NCBI GenBank assembly: GCA_016508695.1
Contig: VNKQ01000006.1
Span: 1,922,001 to 1,986,000, forward strand
Source: Hyphodiscus hymeniophilus
Taxonomy: Eukaryota > Ascomycota > Leotiomycetes > Helotiales > Hyphodiscaceae
DNA length: 64,000 bases
Direction: 5' to 3'
The translations under genes and the position numbers were made by a program. The notes below the pieces were generated by a model. It was given only the letters and a program-made list of their open reading frames with translations, was not told the origin of the DNA and did no database searches. Positions 23,168-34,598 of this stretch are shown piece by piece (positions within the stretch are counted from its first letter, which is position 1; the number at the start of each line of letters is the position of its first letter).

Positions 23168-25072
23168 ATGAATATTAACACTCTGGAATCCAGACTATTT
23201 ATCAATAATGAGGTGAGGGCTGAAATATCACAATTGAGAGCTTTGTAGCTGATATAATACCCCTTCAAATCAGTTTGTCCCGGGCAGAGCAGGAAAAACG
23301 TTCCCTCTGTACAGTCCCGTAACAGACAAAGAGATATGTCAAGTCCACGAAGCACTTGCTGAAGACGTCGATCTTGCCGTCCAAGCATCGCAGAATGCCT
23401 TTCTTGCATGGAGCAATATCGACGCATTTCAACGTGCCATTCCAATGGCCAAGTTAGCGCAGCTGATTTTGAGGGATGCCCAAGAGCTTGCCGAGCTGGA
23501 TGCACTGGCTATGGGAAAGTAATATTACTACTCTTATTAATATCACCCGCTTTCAGTAAATTCCAAACACATACTGACACCGAGAGGCAGACCTGTAGAG
23601 CTGTTAAAGAAGATGGACGTCCCAGCTGCCGCATCAATATTTAGCTACTATGCTGGCACCGCATATCATGTTCTCGGCGAGTCAAGTCTTAACAACGCAA
23701 ATTTCCTCAATATTAGCGTTCGCCAGCCATTCGGGGTCGTGGGGTTGATCATCCCCTGGAACGTATGCATTATCTTCTATTTCCCATTTCTTGGTCTGTT
23801 GGAGATTCGTCTCACACTCTCTGACGCAGGTCCCCTTGATAATGTTCGCTATGAAAGTAGCCCCAGCAGTCATTTGCGGCAATGCAGTGGTAGTCAAGGC
23901 ATCTGAAAAAGCGCCCCTCAGCTCCCTCAAGCTTGGCTCCCTAATTCGCGAAGCTGGATTTCCTCCAGGCGTAATCAATGTCGTCAATGGATTCGGAGCT
24001 CCGACAGGCCAGGCTATTGCAGAACATATGAAGGTCCGCAAGATTGCTTTTACGGGATCTGTCAGCACGGGGAGAAAAATTATGAGGATGGCGGCAGATT
24101 CAAATCTGAAGAATGTGACATTGGAGTTGGGAGGGAAGAGTCCAGCGATCATCTTTGAAGATGCGGATATCGGCCAAGCAGCGAGAGCGTTAGTGACCTG
24201 GGAATAGAAGAGATAACCTACTGATCCAGGCATCTTAGGACACATTATTCGATTAATCATAATAGTGGCCAGCACTGTCAGGCTAATAGCCGGGTGCTTG
24301 TCCATGAATCCATCGCAAAGGAGTATCTGACCGAGCTGAAGGATTTGGTATCACGTGTCTCGTTGGGAGATCCATTTACAAAGAGCACATTTCAAGGGTA
24401 TGAAATATCCAGCGCATGTATCGTCCTGATGACAGTTGCTGAGCCTTCATTGAAGACCACAAGTCGATCAAGTACAGCTGCAACATATTCTGCGGTTGAT
24501 AGAAGCAGGAAAAAAAGACGGCACTCTCTTTCATGGTGGCAAGCGCCACGGAACACAGGTAAGTATTATCTGACTCCACATTTTTATGGCTCACATTGAT
24601 ATTGTGAAAGGGCTCTTTCATCGAACCCACAATCTTCTTGAACGTTCCCACCTCATCGCCAATCTACCAGGAAGAAGTGTTTGGCCCTGTACTTATCGTC
24701 AATACCTTTACCTCCGAAGAAGATGCTCTAACAGAAGCCAATAGCACCGATTTCGGCTTATTCTGTACGTTTTACCTTCCTCTCTACGTTCACGAAGAAG
24801 AAACGACCCACTGATCCCAAACAGCGTCAATCTACACCCGTGACTTCCAGCGCGCTATATCCATGGCTAAAAGGCTCGAGTCTGGTGCTGTGGGTGTGAA
24901 CTGCTCTGTACCCCTACGGGCGTTGGACATGCCGGTCGGAGGCTGGAAACAATCTGGTGTTGGCCGGGAATTGGCAATGCATGGGTTGAATAATTTTACA
25001 GAGTTGAAAACCATTTTCATGAAATACGGGGACGATTCGAAGGCTCTGGCATATAATTGGCATTGCGAATAA
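23168..25072 (+). CDS. Aldehyde dehydrogenase (aromatic aldehyde type)
   Basis: NAD(P)-dependent oxidation of an aldehyde, probably hydroxybenzaldehyde, to the acid. Exons 23168-23212, 23274-23518, 23591-23762, 23830-24188, about 24230-24397, 24456-24558, 24611-24764 and 24825-25072 give about 497 residues. The first exon is only 15 codons (MNINTLESRLFINNE). Visible motifs are IIPWN, the FTGSVSTGRKI cofactor loop, LELGGKSP with the general-base Glu, the nucleophile in GQHCQANSRVLVHE, and EEVFGPVL. The segment between LELGGKSP and the active Cys is uncertain: the junction at 24189/24229 keeps phase but needs a 41-nt intron and gives an unusual sequence. The gene is convergent with the alcohol dehydrogenase, as expected for an alcohol-aldehyde-acid relay. 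Confidence 0.82.
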
Positions 25073-25187
25073 GTTATCTACTGAATTAAAACGCATTTTG
25101 AACTCAAGAACTGAGTTTGTGCCGATAAATGTTTGAATTGGAAATTTTAGACATGTCTCATACTGCTGCATAAACTTTGGGGTGTGA

Positions 25188-26438
25188 CTATTCTTTCTGG
25201 CTGAGATCGACCACCAACTTTCCTAGCACTGTACCTGCCTTTAGTTTATCTAATGCTTCGTTGAGTTCTTCCAGTCTCATGACCTCTACCTTGCATTTGA
25301 TCTGGCCAGACGCTGTCAGTTTCAACGCTTCTATAATGTCATCCTTTGTGCCTGTTTGGTTGGATCGAACAAGCAGCGCCTTTTTGAGAACTGGCCGGAG
25401 TGGAAATCTATCCGGATTCAGCACTCGCATCCGGTATCACTGTAATGCGAGGAAGACTTACGAGCAATTTCCAATGCCAATTGCCATTATCTGCCCGCCA
25501 AATCTTGCATACTCACCAGCATCACTTTGCAACAACATCAGTAAACATTCGTCGACTACTAGAAAGGAAAACCAACAAACATACTTATAGGAACCCTGAT
25601 TCGGGCTTAAAACTAATACTGAGTGTGCACCCCCCCCTGTAGCACTCCTGACCTTTGCCACCAGCCCATCTCCCTCTTTGATGAAGTCTACGTAGGTATC
25701 TGCACCTATTTCCTTACAAAAGGCTTCTTTGTCCACCCCACCCCCATCAATAGCAACCACCCTCAGCCCGAAACATTTAGCATACTGGATGGCGAGGTGG
25801 CCCAAGCCACCGGCTGCACCAGCTATCACGCACCAGGTTCCAGGCTGTGGATCCATTAGACGCAGAGCTGAGTAAGCTGTCACTCCGGCGCAGAGCACAC
25901 AGCAAGCTTGCGGTAGATTGATACCGGATGGAATCGGTATCAATTGGTTTACTAGGAATGCGATATACTCTATACACGTGTTTGCGTTAGCCAGTATAAT
26001 CTATTTCAGATTTAAACGGGAATGAACCTCACGTTGGTACGTTCCAGGAACGTGTAGGCCTGTGATGACTTGCTCTCCGCAATGGTTCTCTCTCCCTGAA
26101 AGACAGGGCTCGCACTTTCCGCACACTGATGTCCTCCAGGCAATGCCCACTAAGTCTCCGACGTGGAATTGAGCAGATTTGGCTGCGCTGACTCCTAGGG
26201 CAACTATGGTTCCTACTCCCTCATGACCGCCAATCAATGGCCTGTGAGGAGTAGGTGGAGCTGGTCCGCCTCCATCTCGCGAATACAAGTCTCCATGACA
26301 TACACCACTGAAACTGAGAGAGACAAGTGCCTCATTATCGGCGGGTGAGGGGACTTGTTGCTGAAGAAGCTTGTAAGGCTCACCGTATTTGCCTGTGAGA
26401 GTGGCTGCGAAGGCTGTAGAAGGGTCTTGGATATTCAT
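25188..26438 (-). CDS. Zinc-dependent alcohol dehydrogenase
   Basis: Cytosolic medium-chain dehydrogenase of the yeast ADH type, likely oxidizing a benzylic alcohol to the aldehyde. Exons on the minus strand 26438-26033, 25969-25585, 25524-25462 and 25407-25188 give 357 residues. The catalytic zinc ligands are in GVCHGD, GGHEGVG and CVLCAGVTAY. The structural zinc motif is CGKCEPCLSGRENHC, and the NAD-binding motif is GAAGGLGHLAIQYA. The start ATG is that of MNIQDPS; an upstream extension lacks support. It shares a 360-bp divergent promoter with the decarboxylase at 26801 and converges on the aldehyde dehydrogenase. Confidence 0.88.
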
Positions 26439-26800
26439 GGTAGGTGAATGCAGCAGATAGTAGAGGTTACGGTGAAGACGTGACACAAATAAAATGCTTC
26501 ACTTCTGAAGTTATAAACATCGTGACTTAAGTGCTATACTATAGGGCTCACTCCTCTCTGCACATCTGCGAGATTGATTCGTACGGATGCTCTGGGGTTA
26601 GAGCGGGAGGAGTAGTCAGGCGAGAGGCTAAGCGAGTACGGGTGGGGGTGGCGGGGTAAAGCCGGACGAGCAAAATCACGAGATATGGGGAAACTAAAAC
26701 AACAACAACTCAATCATGATATCTTCTGTTTCAGAAAATTCGTGGGTGATAGATACAAAAATAGGACAAGTACTTAACATACGGTTGCGCAAATCTCATC
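26439..26800. promoter_or_regulatory. Divergent promoter, alcohol dehydrogenase and decarboxylase
   Basis: 362 bp, G-rich around 26600-26665, with GCGGGGTA at 26651-26658. Confidence 0.5.
26651..26658 (+). promoter_or_regulatory. GCGGGGTA motif
   Basis: Exact copy of the cluster word in the divergent promoter of the decarboxylase and alcohol dehydrogenase genes. Confidence 0.4.
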
Positions 26801-27929
26801 ATGGCACCAACACTCGACGAATTGATGGCCCTTGAGAGCCGCCCTCCAGAACGCCTCCAGTCAGCTCGCAAAACCGCACGTCTGGTCACAATAGAAGAAC
26901 ATTGCGCAACACCATTCGTGGTCCCGACCACTTCTGCAACATGGTCACAGTTCCTTCCTGGATACCTTGCTGGTGTCAAAGCCCGTCTCGGGGATGTTGC
27001 TAAGCGCCTACAAATCATGGATGTCAACGGCATCGAAGCTCAGATCATCTCCCTCAACCAGCCAGGGGCACAGGCTTTCGTGGATGCTGCACAGGGCGTG
27101 GAATATTGCCAGAAGGTGAACCAATTCATCTATGAGAACTATGTGCAGAAGCATCCGACGCGTTTCTTTGCATTCGCTGCTCTGCCGACGCAAGATGGCA
27201 AGGCTGCAGCCGTGGAGCTGGAGCGCTGCGTCCAGGAATATGGTGTGGTTGGCGCCATGGTCAACGGCTACACTGTAACCTCCAAACCTGAGGAGGGTCT
27301 GTATCTCGATGACCCGCAGTTTGATGCGCTGTGGAAAGTCGCCGAGCGACTTGAAAAGCCAATTTTTGTTCATCCCCGGATACCTCTACTAAGCAATATT
27401 CGCACGCTTGGTGCTATACCAATCATGCATGGTGCACCGTATGGCTTTGGACGAGAGACGGTGGAGCATGTCATTAGGATAATGTATAGCGGAGTTTTTG
27501 ACAGATTCCCGAAGCTAAAGATCGTTTTAGGACATATGGGGGAGGGGCTGTCCTGGGTGCTTCCGAGAACTGATAGTACATTTCGGCTTTATACTGCAGG
27601 TACAAGACCACCCTTCGAGTATTAAGCTGTGTAATACAATGCTGACTGCGAGGAAAGAAGCACGAGGACCCATGAAGCGGACTTTCTTAGAGTATTTTCA
27701 GGATAATTGCATTATCTGCACCAGTGGCATGCCACGGACATCAGCACTACTCAACCTCATGGCAGAGACAACTATAAAACACATAATGTTTTCGGTAGAC
27801 TATCCGTATGAATCGATTGCAGAGTTGAGGGACTGGTTCGAGACTGTGCCGGTGGCGGACGAGACTTGGAGGGCTATGGGTTACGAAAACGCGATAAGAC
27901 TATTCAAGCTTCCAATCAAATTCGATTAA
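26801..27929 (+). CDS. Amidohydrolase-family aromatic decarboxylase
   Basis: Member of the ACMSD-type amidohydrolase family, which removes CO2 from hydroxybenzoates (2,3-dihydroxybenzoate decarboxylase, gamma-resorcylate decarboxylase, and 6-methylsalicylate decarboxylase in patulin clusters). Exons 26801-27599 and 27658-27929 (or 27661) give about 356 residues. Metal ligands are visible as EEHCATP near the N-terminus, FVHPR, the GHMGEG segment and the Asp in SVDYPYES. It closes the cluster on the right. If the substrate is 6-methylsalicylate or a like acid, the product would be a cresol that feeds the P450s; this is inference. Substrate cannot be read from sequence. Confidence 0.87.
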
Positions 27930-28553
27930 ACCTATCGAGCTTTGCATAGTTTGGAATTGAATTTACCTATGCGGCCAGAGGTACCCTTGATTGGCTTTCG
28001 GCATTTTCTTTTACTGTTGGCCCTTGCTGACCATTCGTCCTTTGCCTTGAAGTCTCCCGCGAGCAATTCCAAGTGGCAAGAAGTGTGGAGCTGGCTTCAG
28101 CCAAGCAGAGAATCAAGCAATCCGACATGCAAACCTAACGGTGAGTTGAAAGACTTACCAGAAAAGAGAAAGCTTTTTTGACGTTTTGCTTCTGGGAATG
28201 AAGAAATAAGGGGGCGGGGAAGCGGATTGATACCCGACCCCCCCTCGACCCATAAGCGAGGGCGCTAAGAACCTAGCGGGACCCCTTTCTCCACTGATTT
28301 ACCTAGGGGTTGCATTAGGGGTCCTTGTCGATCCCGCCAATAAACTTGATATTTCTTTAAAACTACATCCCACCCCTTTCAAACGTCACTGCACGATTTC
28401 ATCCTTCGACACCCGTTTCTCCCATCATCCCACACCCGCACTTCCCATGATATTGACGCCCGACATGAATGCTCTACAGTCTCTGTCTGCGACAATTCCC
28501 TCCTTGATCATCCAACCTGAATTCGGCAACTATTTGAGTTACCCAACGCGGAT
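27930..28553. other. Intergenic, right edge of the cluster
   Basis: About 620 bp. A short open frame at 27942-28181 has no conserved features. A GC-rich patch with C runs lies at 28200-28260. The final 200 bp are C-rich, pyrimidine-biased promoter sequence for the kinase. Confidence 0.45.
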
Positions 28554-30431
28554 ATGTTCACTCGAACTCCCATCGTCAAGCAAGGGAAAGGAGTAGTCGA
28601 AACCCTCAACTACAGGTCTGGAGGCTTTCATCCTGTGCACCTGCGGGACAAATTCAAGAAGGATAGATACCAGGTCCTTCATAAGCTTGGCCATGGCGGC
28701 TTTGCTACAGTCTGGCTTGCTCGAGACACCGCTCGAAATCGTTATGTGGCTCTCAAAATACTTGCCGCAAAGGTATCACGTGATTGTCCTGAAGTCGAGA
28801 TCCTTCGAAGGTTGAAATTGGGCCCAGAAGTCCAGGGAAAGGCATACGTAATGGCTATGCTTGATCACTTTTGGATCGATGGCCCCAATGGCCACCATTT
28901 ATGTGTTGTATCCGAGGTGGCTGGCCCAAGTATCAAACAATTCAATGATTGTCCAGGCCAATCGAGCGGATCGCGCAGACTGCGAGCTGTAATTGCCCGG
29001 AAAGTTGCACTCCAAGTCACAGAAGGATTGTCTTATATTCATTCCACAGGGACAGTTCACGGAGGCACGTATCATGGTATTTCAACGCCGAATATCGTAT
29101 GCTAATTCATCACTGGGACTTAGATTTTACAACGGCCAATATTTTATTGAGGCTCGCCAACATGGATGAATGGTCAGAGGAGGAAATATATGAAAGACTT
29201 GGTAAGCCACAAATTCAGAACCTGCACAGATCACCAAGCAAGGAGCCGAATCCTTGTACACCTATATACACCATCAATGCCATTAGCATGAAGGAGGTTG
29301 ATCCTCAGTGGTTGTCTGATCAGACCATGATTATCGACTTTGGCATTGCTTTCCTCCAAGAACAGTCATCTATTTATATTGGGACACCGAAGAGCTACTG
29401 TGCACCAGAATTCATGTTTCATAGTCCTCGTAAGTGAACTTCTTCTCGAAAACCTCTTGTCGTGAATGGCTCGCACAGTGTGTAATTCTCTGTCATGTCC
29501 GGAGTACTGTTATCTCGAAGTGCTTCTCGCGGGATCCTGCGTTCCTGTCATATACTGACTTCGAGATTCCGAGGAAACAGGGAGTGTCAGCTCTGATATT
29601 TGGGCACTGGGTTGTACGATCTTTGAGATCAGAACCGGTTGCCAACTCTTTGCATACAAGGGAAAGCCGACACGATCACAGTCATTGATGGAGATGGTCA
29701 GGGTTCTTGGTACATTGCCACTGAAGTGGTGGGATGAATGGGAAGAAGGCCGCGAGTGGTATGCCCTTCAGACAAAGGTTGGGGGGGAGTTGTCAGATGT
29801 AATCCAGGGGTCGCTCTATACTCGGATCATCGATGTCGGTATCAACGACGGGCTGCATGCGCGAACTACATCTACCCACAAAGATGAATCACCTAGCTAC
29901 GAATCAGGAGAGGAACATGGGAAAGGGACCACAAGTCGACTTATCGCGCTTGTTGAAGAGCTTACAACTAGTGAGGCAGAGGAGGTTATCGCACGCACCA
30001 ACAAGACAGATCCTGAGCAAATCGTAACTAACGAGGGTGCCTCTTCTGGGAATAGCTCCGGGAATAGATCAGGATCAAAGCCCGAATCTAGCTCCTCAAA
30101 CGCAAAGAGTGGCGAGAAAAGCATATCCTCGGAACATCAAGAAGGCAGTTCTTCAAGTAATGTCATATCAAGCAAAACCGAACAACCAGAAAATCTAAAC
30201 GTAATCGGAGATCAGACTACGGTTCGCAGACCTCTGGAATCTGTCAAGGAATTGCCTGAAACTCTGGAGACGATGGAGTTCTTGGAGACGAGTGGTACAA
30301 GAGTCACAGCGTTGGAGGCAGAGGAATTGGAAAATCTGTTGAGAAGAGCCCTAATGTTCTTGCCAGAGCAGAGATTGGGGCCGTCAGAGCTGGCCAAACA
30401 CCATTGGTTTCTGGATGATTTCAATGACTAG
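28554..30431 (+). CDS. SRPK-like protein kinase
   Basis: Ser/Thr kinase of the SR-protein-kinase-like group. Exons 28554-29064, 29124-29429 and 29581-30431 give 555 residues. Kinase motifs run in order: glycine loop LGHGGFATVW, VALKIL, the catalytic loop HGDFTTANILL, the metal motif IIDFGIAF and GTPKSYCAPE, then SDIWALGC. The first intron starts with GC (GGAG/GCACGT) and ends in TAG. With it the catalytic loop is perfect, whereas the nearest in-phase GT donor would leave five extra residues inside the loop. The C-terminal third is rich in Ser, Glu and Asn (about residues 350-470). It is not linked in function to the catabolic cluster by anything I see. Confidence 0.87.
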
Positions 30432-31120
30432 CATTACCCTCCATTCCTCTGTTCACATCAAATGATGTTACGTGTAGTAAACCCTGGTTCAACACGACCG
30501 GCCACTCTTAAGAATGAAATTCTTTTGGTCCAGTCTGTACAGTACATAAGGCAGTGAGAACGTTTCCTGAGAGAAAGCTGTGAAATATTAGAGATCAGTA
30601 ATACAGAGGTAAGTTTGGGGGGGGCTGGTGTATCATTCACCACAGGGTCAAGAAGCCGGCATGATTATTAGCTCTTGTAAAGTAAATGAGTTGACGAGGA
30701 GTGCTGAGTTCTGCAAATTGCTAGAAGGGGTGGCTGGATAACCATATTTTGGAAGACTTTAAAGACGTCGTGACCCCTGGGATGCTCTGTCGAGGATGAG
30801 ACGGCGGTCGAGCTGTGATGCACAGCGGCCTACAATATCAACTGGATCGATCTTTGATTGTGTAATAAAACTGATAATCCATGAGCAATTTGGAGCCACG
30901 ATACTTCCACACTACCCGTCAAGCCTTCTGCTTCGTCAAACAAGGCTGGCGAGCAACGAGCACGTGATGTCGGCGATCGAGGACGTCCTTCGTCATCAGA
31001 CCCTGCCGGCTTGACATTACTCAACCTCAAAAAGTAACCATCCTACCTGCTCATAGATAGAAACTCCTGTCTCGGTACCCGTCCCTCTACTAAGCCCTAT
31101 CTTCTGGCCAAAAAATCGCG
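30432..31120. other. Intergenic
   Basis: About 690 bp with no supported gene; short open frames only. Confidence 0.45.
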
Positions 31121-31705
31121 ATGGAACTCGCAACGGAAGTCGAACTCCTCAGCCTCTGGTACACATGGATGCAAATACTCTTTGCCATCACCCCACCAAT
31201 CTATCTCATCCTCAGTTCCCAAAAGCTCAAAGGTTTTAGCCGTGGAGTTCGTATCGTCCTCCCGTTACTTACAAGTTTTACGGCGCTCTGCCTCTTCACC
31301 GAGGCGTACAACCTCGCTCGCCCCGTTTACGTGTGCATGTATCCAATCAAAGGAGAGACATTCCATCATCCCGAGGAAGCAAGATTGATAATCCAATGGT
31401 TTCTCAACGCATTGGCGTCCATTCTTGCTGCTGTCGCAGCGACAGGTTATATGATCGATAAAATGGCTCGTATGGTACCAAATCGTGCAATTCTTGGGAG
31501 ACGAGGCACGGAAGACAAGAAAGAAGCAATTCAGTTTCAGGAGGGGCAAGAGAAATTGCTCGACGAGGGAGGCTCCGGAAGATGGCAGAAAGTATGGAAA
31601 GGAGGCCGTATGGCACAATCGCTTATGTTAGGTGCATGGGTTGTGGGAATGTGTGGATATTGGGTTATGCTGGGAAGAAATAAAGCGGGGAAGTTTGGGC
31701 GGTGA
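31121..31705 (+). CDS. Predicted four-span membrane protein
   Basis: Single-exon gene of 194 residues that I do not recognise. Hydrophobic spans lie at about residues 13-32, 43-65, 90-112 and 165-183. Between spans three and four is a charged loop with Lys and Glu (GTEDKKEAIQFQEGQEK), and the C-terminus is basic. Both its length and a clean ATG after a C/T-rich leader support a real gene. It converges on the MFS carrier gene 104 bp away. No function can be assigned. Confidence 0.7.
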   Translation: MELATEVELLSLWYTWMQILFAITPPIYLILSSQKLKGFSRGVRIVLPLLTSFTALCLFTEAYNLARPVYVCMYPIKGETFHHPEEARLIIQWFLNALASILAAVAATGYMIDKMARMVPNRAILGRRGTEDKKEAIQFQEGQEKLLDEGGSGRWQKVWKGGRMAQSLMLGAWVVGMCGYWVMLGRNKAGKFGR

Positions 31706-31808
31706 TATTATGTTGAGAGTATAAAGCGATAGGATCACGAGGAAATGAATGAAAAGGTGGGAATCGATTTTTGAAAGGAGATAGAACACAAAATACCGCC
31801 TTCCACTT

Positions 31809-33580
31809 TCACAGTCCGTCTCTCAATATGAGGAATCGCTCATACCTCGATGATGTCCACCTGCGACAAGCCTTTCCATACAGTGCCATTGGCAATGTTG
31901 TAGCCATAAAGACGAACGATAGGACCCCAATGGCAATCCATGTGTTGAGAAGTCCGGTCTCAAGCCATGGGTCAGCTCCAAAAGTAAAGATCATCCCTAT
32001 CGTGTTATTGATGACAGCCACTCCCACCATCCCTTCTAAGACCATATTCGGATAGCAATCTTCGAGGTAGCCCATGCTCAGATCGCCAGCATTGCCCCAC
32101 CCAAATCCAATGAATCCTAGGCCGACATATACACCAGGCCATGCCCACTCGTGAGCACTGCCAATACCGAAGAGGAGCATACCAATAGGGAAAAGAATCG
32201 TCGCAGGAAGGAGCAGATATAGACGAAACTCGGCCTCCTAGTTTCAGAACCTTGGAGTCAACATTGCCTCTCAATGTAAGTTGGAGGTTTGGCATATCAT
32301 CTCGTGAGCAGTCTGCTCACTAGACACGCCCGACAGGAAAACATTCATAGAGCGTAACTGACCTGAATGCCACCGTTACATTTTGTCATCCACCTCATGA
32401 AATGATCTGAAAACCAACCACCGTAGGCACATCCTATGACGGCACCAAGCAGACAAGGAAGATTCATGATTCCCAATGCCGAGGAACCATAACTCCAAGG
32501 CACCTCCGTCCAGTTATCATCCTCTGTTGTCAAGTAGAAAGTCAACCATGCATCTTGCGCACCCCATTGCAGGCCCGCGAACCACACTGCCGGGAATGTA
32601 AATACTCGCAATGTGTGAAAAAGTCGGGAAAAGTATTGCTTGAAGCCTGTTCCACGAACGTTCGGGGCAAGTGTGATCAGCGCAATTCTTTGACGATATG
32701 ATTTCCGAGTCATTGGACCATCATTCTCGACGTTAATGGGAGCGACATCTATATCTTTGCTAGACTGTGAGTCAGCTTTTTCATTGCTGGCTTCCGGTGA
32801 CTTGTCTCCTTTGGTCTCGTCCGTTAAGTCGGCACTGTTGATACCGTCCACAATTGAGTAGGCATTTCGATCAAAGCTTGTCTCCTCCAGACCAAAGAGA
32901 CACACAATGGCTAGCAGTCCGTTAAAAATGGCACCGAACCAGCCTATCCACCTCCAGCCCATACTGCTACCAATGTAATTGGCAATCAACGGCCCCAGAA
33001 AAGTTCCCGCGCTGATCGCAAGCATGTACGCACCAAGGACCGCACCACGTTGATGTTGGAAGAAGATATCCATGAGAGAGAGTTGGACATTGGCCTCGGA
33101 GCAGGATTCAGATGCGCCAACAAACAATTGATTCCAGATGGCATCAGCGGTATGCTCTCCCTTCGCGAACCAGATCCCGCCAATAACACCCAAACAGAGA
33201 CATATCAAGTACGGAATTCGTCGACCATACAGCCACACAGCTGGCGAGATAAGCAAAGTCCAATACCCAATGCCAATAAATAATACCCCTGCTCCTACAT
33301 TGAACGAGTTGTAGCTAATACCCAGTTCTGCATTCTCTTGAAACTGAGCAGAACCCGAGTCGTTTGTCGTAGCACCAGTAAGTGCCGTAATAAGGAGAAG
33401 CAGAAGGGCGTGCCATAATTTTCGTTTCAGTCCCCAATGCAAAGGATCATCAGGGTGATCAGTGGGCTGCGGTGCAAGGACAATATCACCATGCTTCTTC
33501 AGTTCTGAGTGTGGAGATAGTGCGTTTCCATCGTCGTCGTACAGGCGCTTCGTGCCGGGGATGATGTCTTCGTCTGACAT
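31809..33580 (-). CDS. MFS transporter, multidrug (DHA1-like) type
   Basis: Membrane carrier with two exons on the minus strand, 33580-32363 and 32237-31809, giving 548 residues. The N-terminal motif DHPDDPLHWGLKRKLWH just before the first span is typical of fungal DHA1 drug and polyamine carriers. GASESCSEANVQLS and YGRRIPYL are loop motifs, and a long acidic cytosolic loop (about residues 235-300) lies between the two halves. The start chosen is MSDEDIIPG; an extension upstream is open but unconserved. It lies outside the catabolic cluster and next to the transposon block. Confidence 0.83.
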
Positions 33581-34494
33581 AGTGAGGGAGGCCACTTTGT
33601 GCTCGTTCAACAACACAACGATACTAAACGTCAAACGATATATTGGGAGGTGGATTGAATATATTACAAAACGAAAGTACGCATAGCTTTCTTTACCTTT
33701 ATCAGGACTGCGACAGAACGACTTCTCGAGGTCAAGTCAGCTCCCTATTCTGGTCTATAAATCCTGGAGCGTTATCAGCATGCTGCCAGGATGTGAATGA
33801 GTGGGGTTTGCCAGTGACATAAGACAATAATCACAAGTTAATGTGGCGTACTTTACTGTAAGACGATCTAAACTCCACACAGCATGCACACGCGGCAAGA
33901 GTGGGATAACGACTGTAAAGTTGGTGATAAGTCCCACTGCTCCAAGCGCCACACTTCCAAGCCCAAAAGCTTGACAGTGAGGCTTATTCGGTTCAAGCTT
34001 CGTCGACCGATACAAGCTTTACCTAGGATCCTCGTTGTATAACAGCTCCGTATGTCTGGGCACAGCGGCATAATGTTCTACACAGCATAGACCAACTTTT
34101 GAAAATCTGGAGTGAGGGTTTGCCGAACTAAAGCGCGCCCATGTGCCTTTACAGATGAAGAGGAAATGAAGTGAAGTATCCGAACGAGAATATTTGTCAT
34201 TCTAGCCGAGAAATTCCCTGGATGCTCGTACAGTAGCAAGCAAGAAACCGTCATACTGGGGCACGAGTGGCCGAGAATAGCAGGTCCAGCCAGTCGATCC
34301 CCCCTCGTTTCCTTTCCCCATCTTTCACTAATACAGTAGACGGCAGAAACTCTTCGATACTTCGCGATACACATGAATTGAGTAGCTGATAAGGATCTTT
34401 ACTAACAGATGTCTTAGAAAAGCGTTTTCAAATGTTCAGGGAATGGAACCTTCTTGTCGTGCTTCGTACAGGTAGCGCATGTTTTGGTGGAACT
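33581..34494. other. Intergenic, left flank of the transposon block
   Basis: About 910 bp of normal base composition with no convincing complete gene. On the minus strand, a short reading frame ending near 34436 may be the last exon of a gene cut off by the transposons (see findings). Confidence 0.4.
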
Positions 34495-34598
34495 TGTCAA
34501 GAATACCTGAATAAGCACTTAGTAATCACTCTTATATATTAGAGAAATCTCTATAATACTAAGAGTTAGTTATCGAATATATTACTTAATTTGCAATA
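34495..34598 (+). repeat. Left LTR (104 bp)
   Basis: Starts TGTCAAGAATACC and ends TTGCAATA. It differs from the right LTR at 12 positions by hand alignment, all transitions. Confidence 0.85.

Noticed and set aside
27942..28181. 79-codon frame just after the decarboxylase
   Set aside because: Too short and without features; more likely 3' untranslated sequence.
28200..28320. GC-rich stretch resembling a tRNA or structured RNA
   Set aside because: I could not fold a cloverleaf or find tRNA internal promoter boxes.
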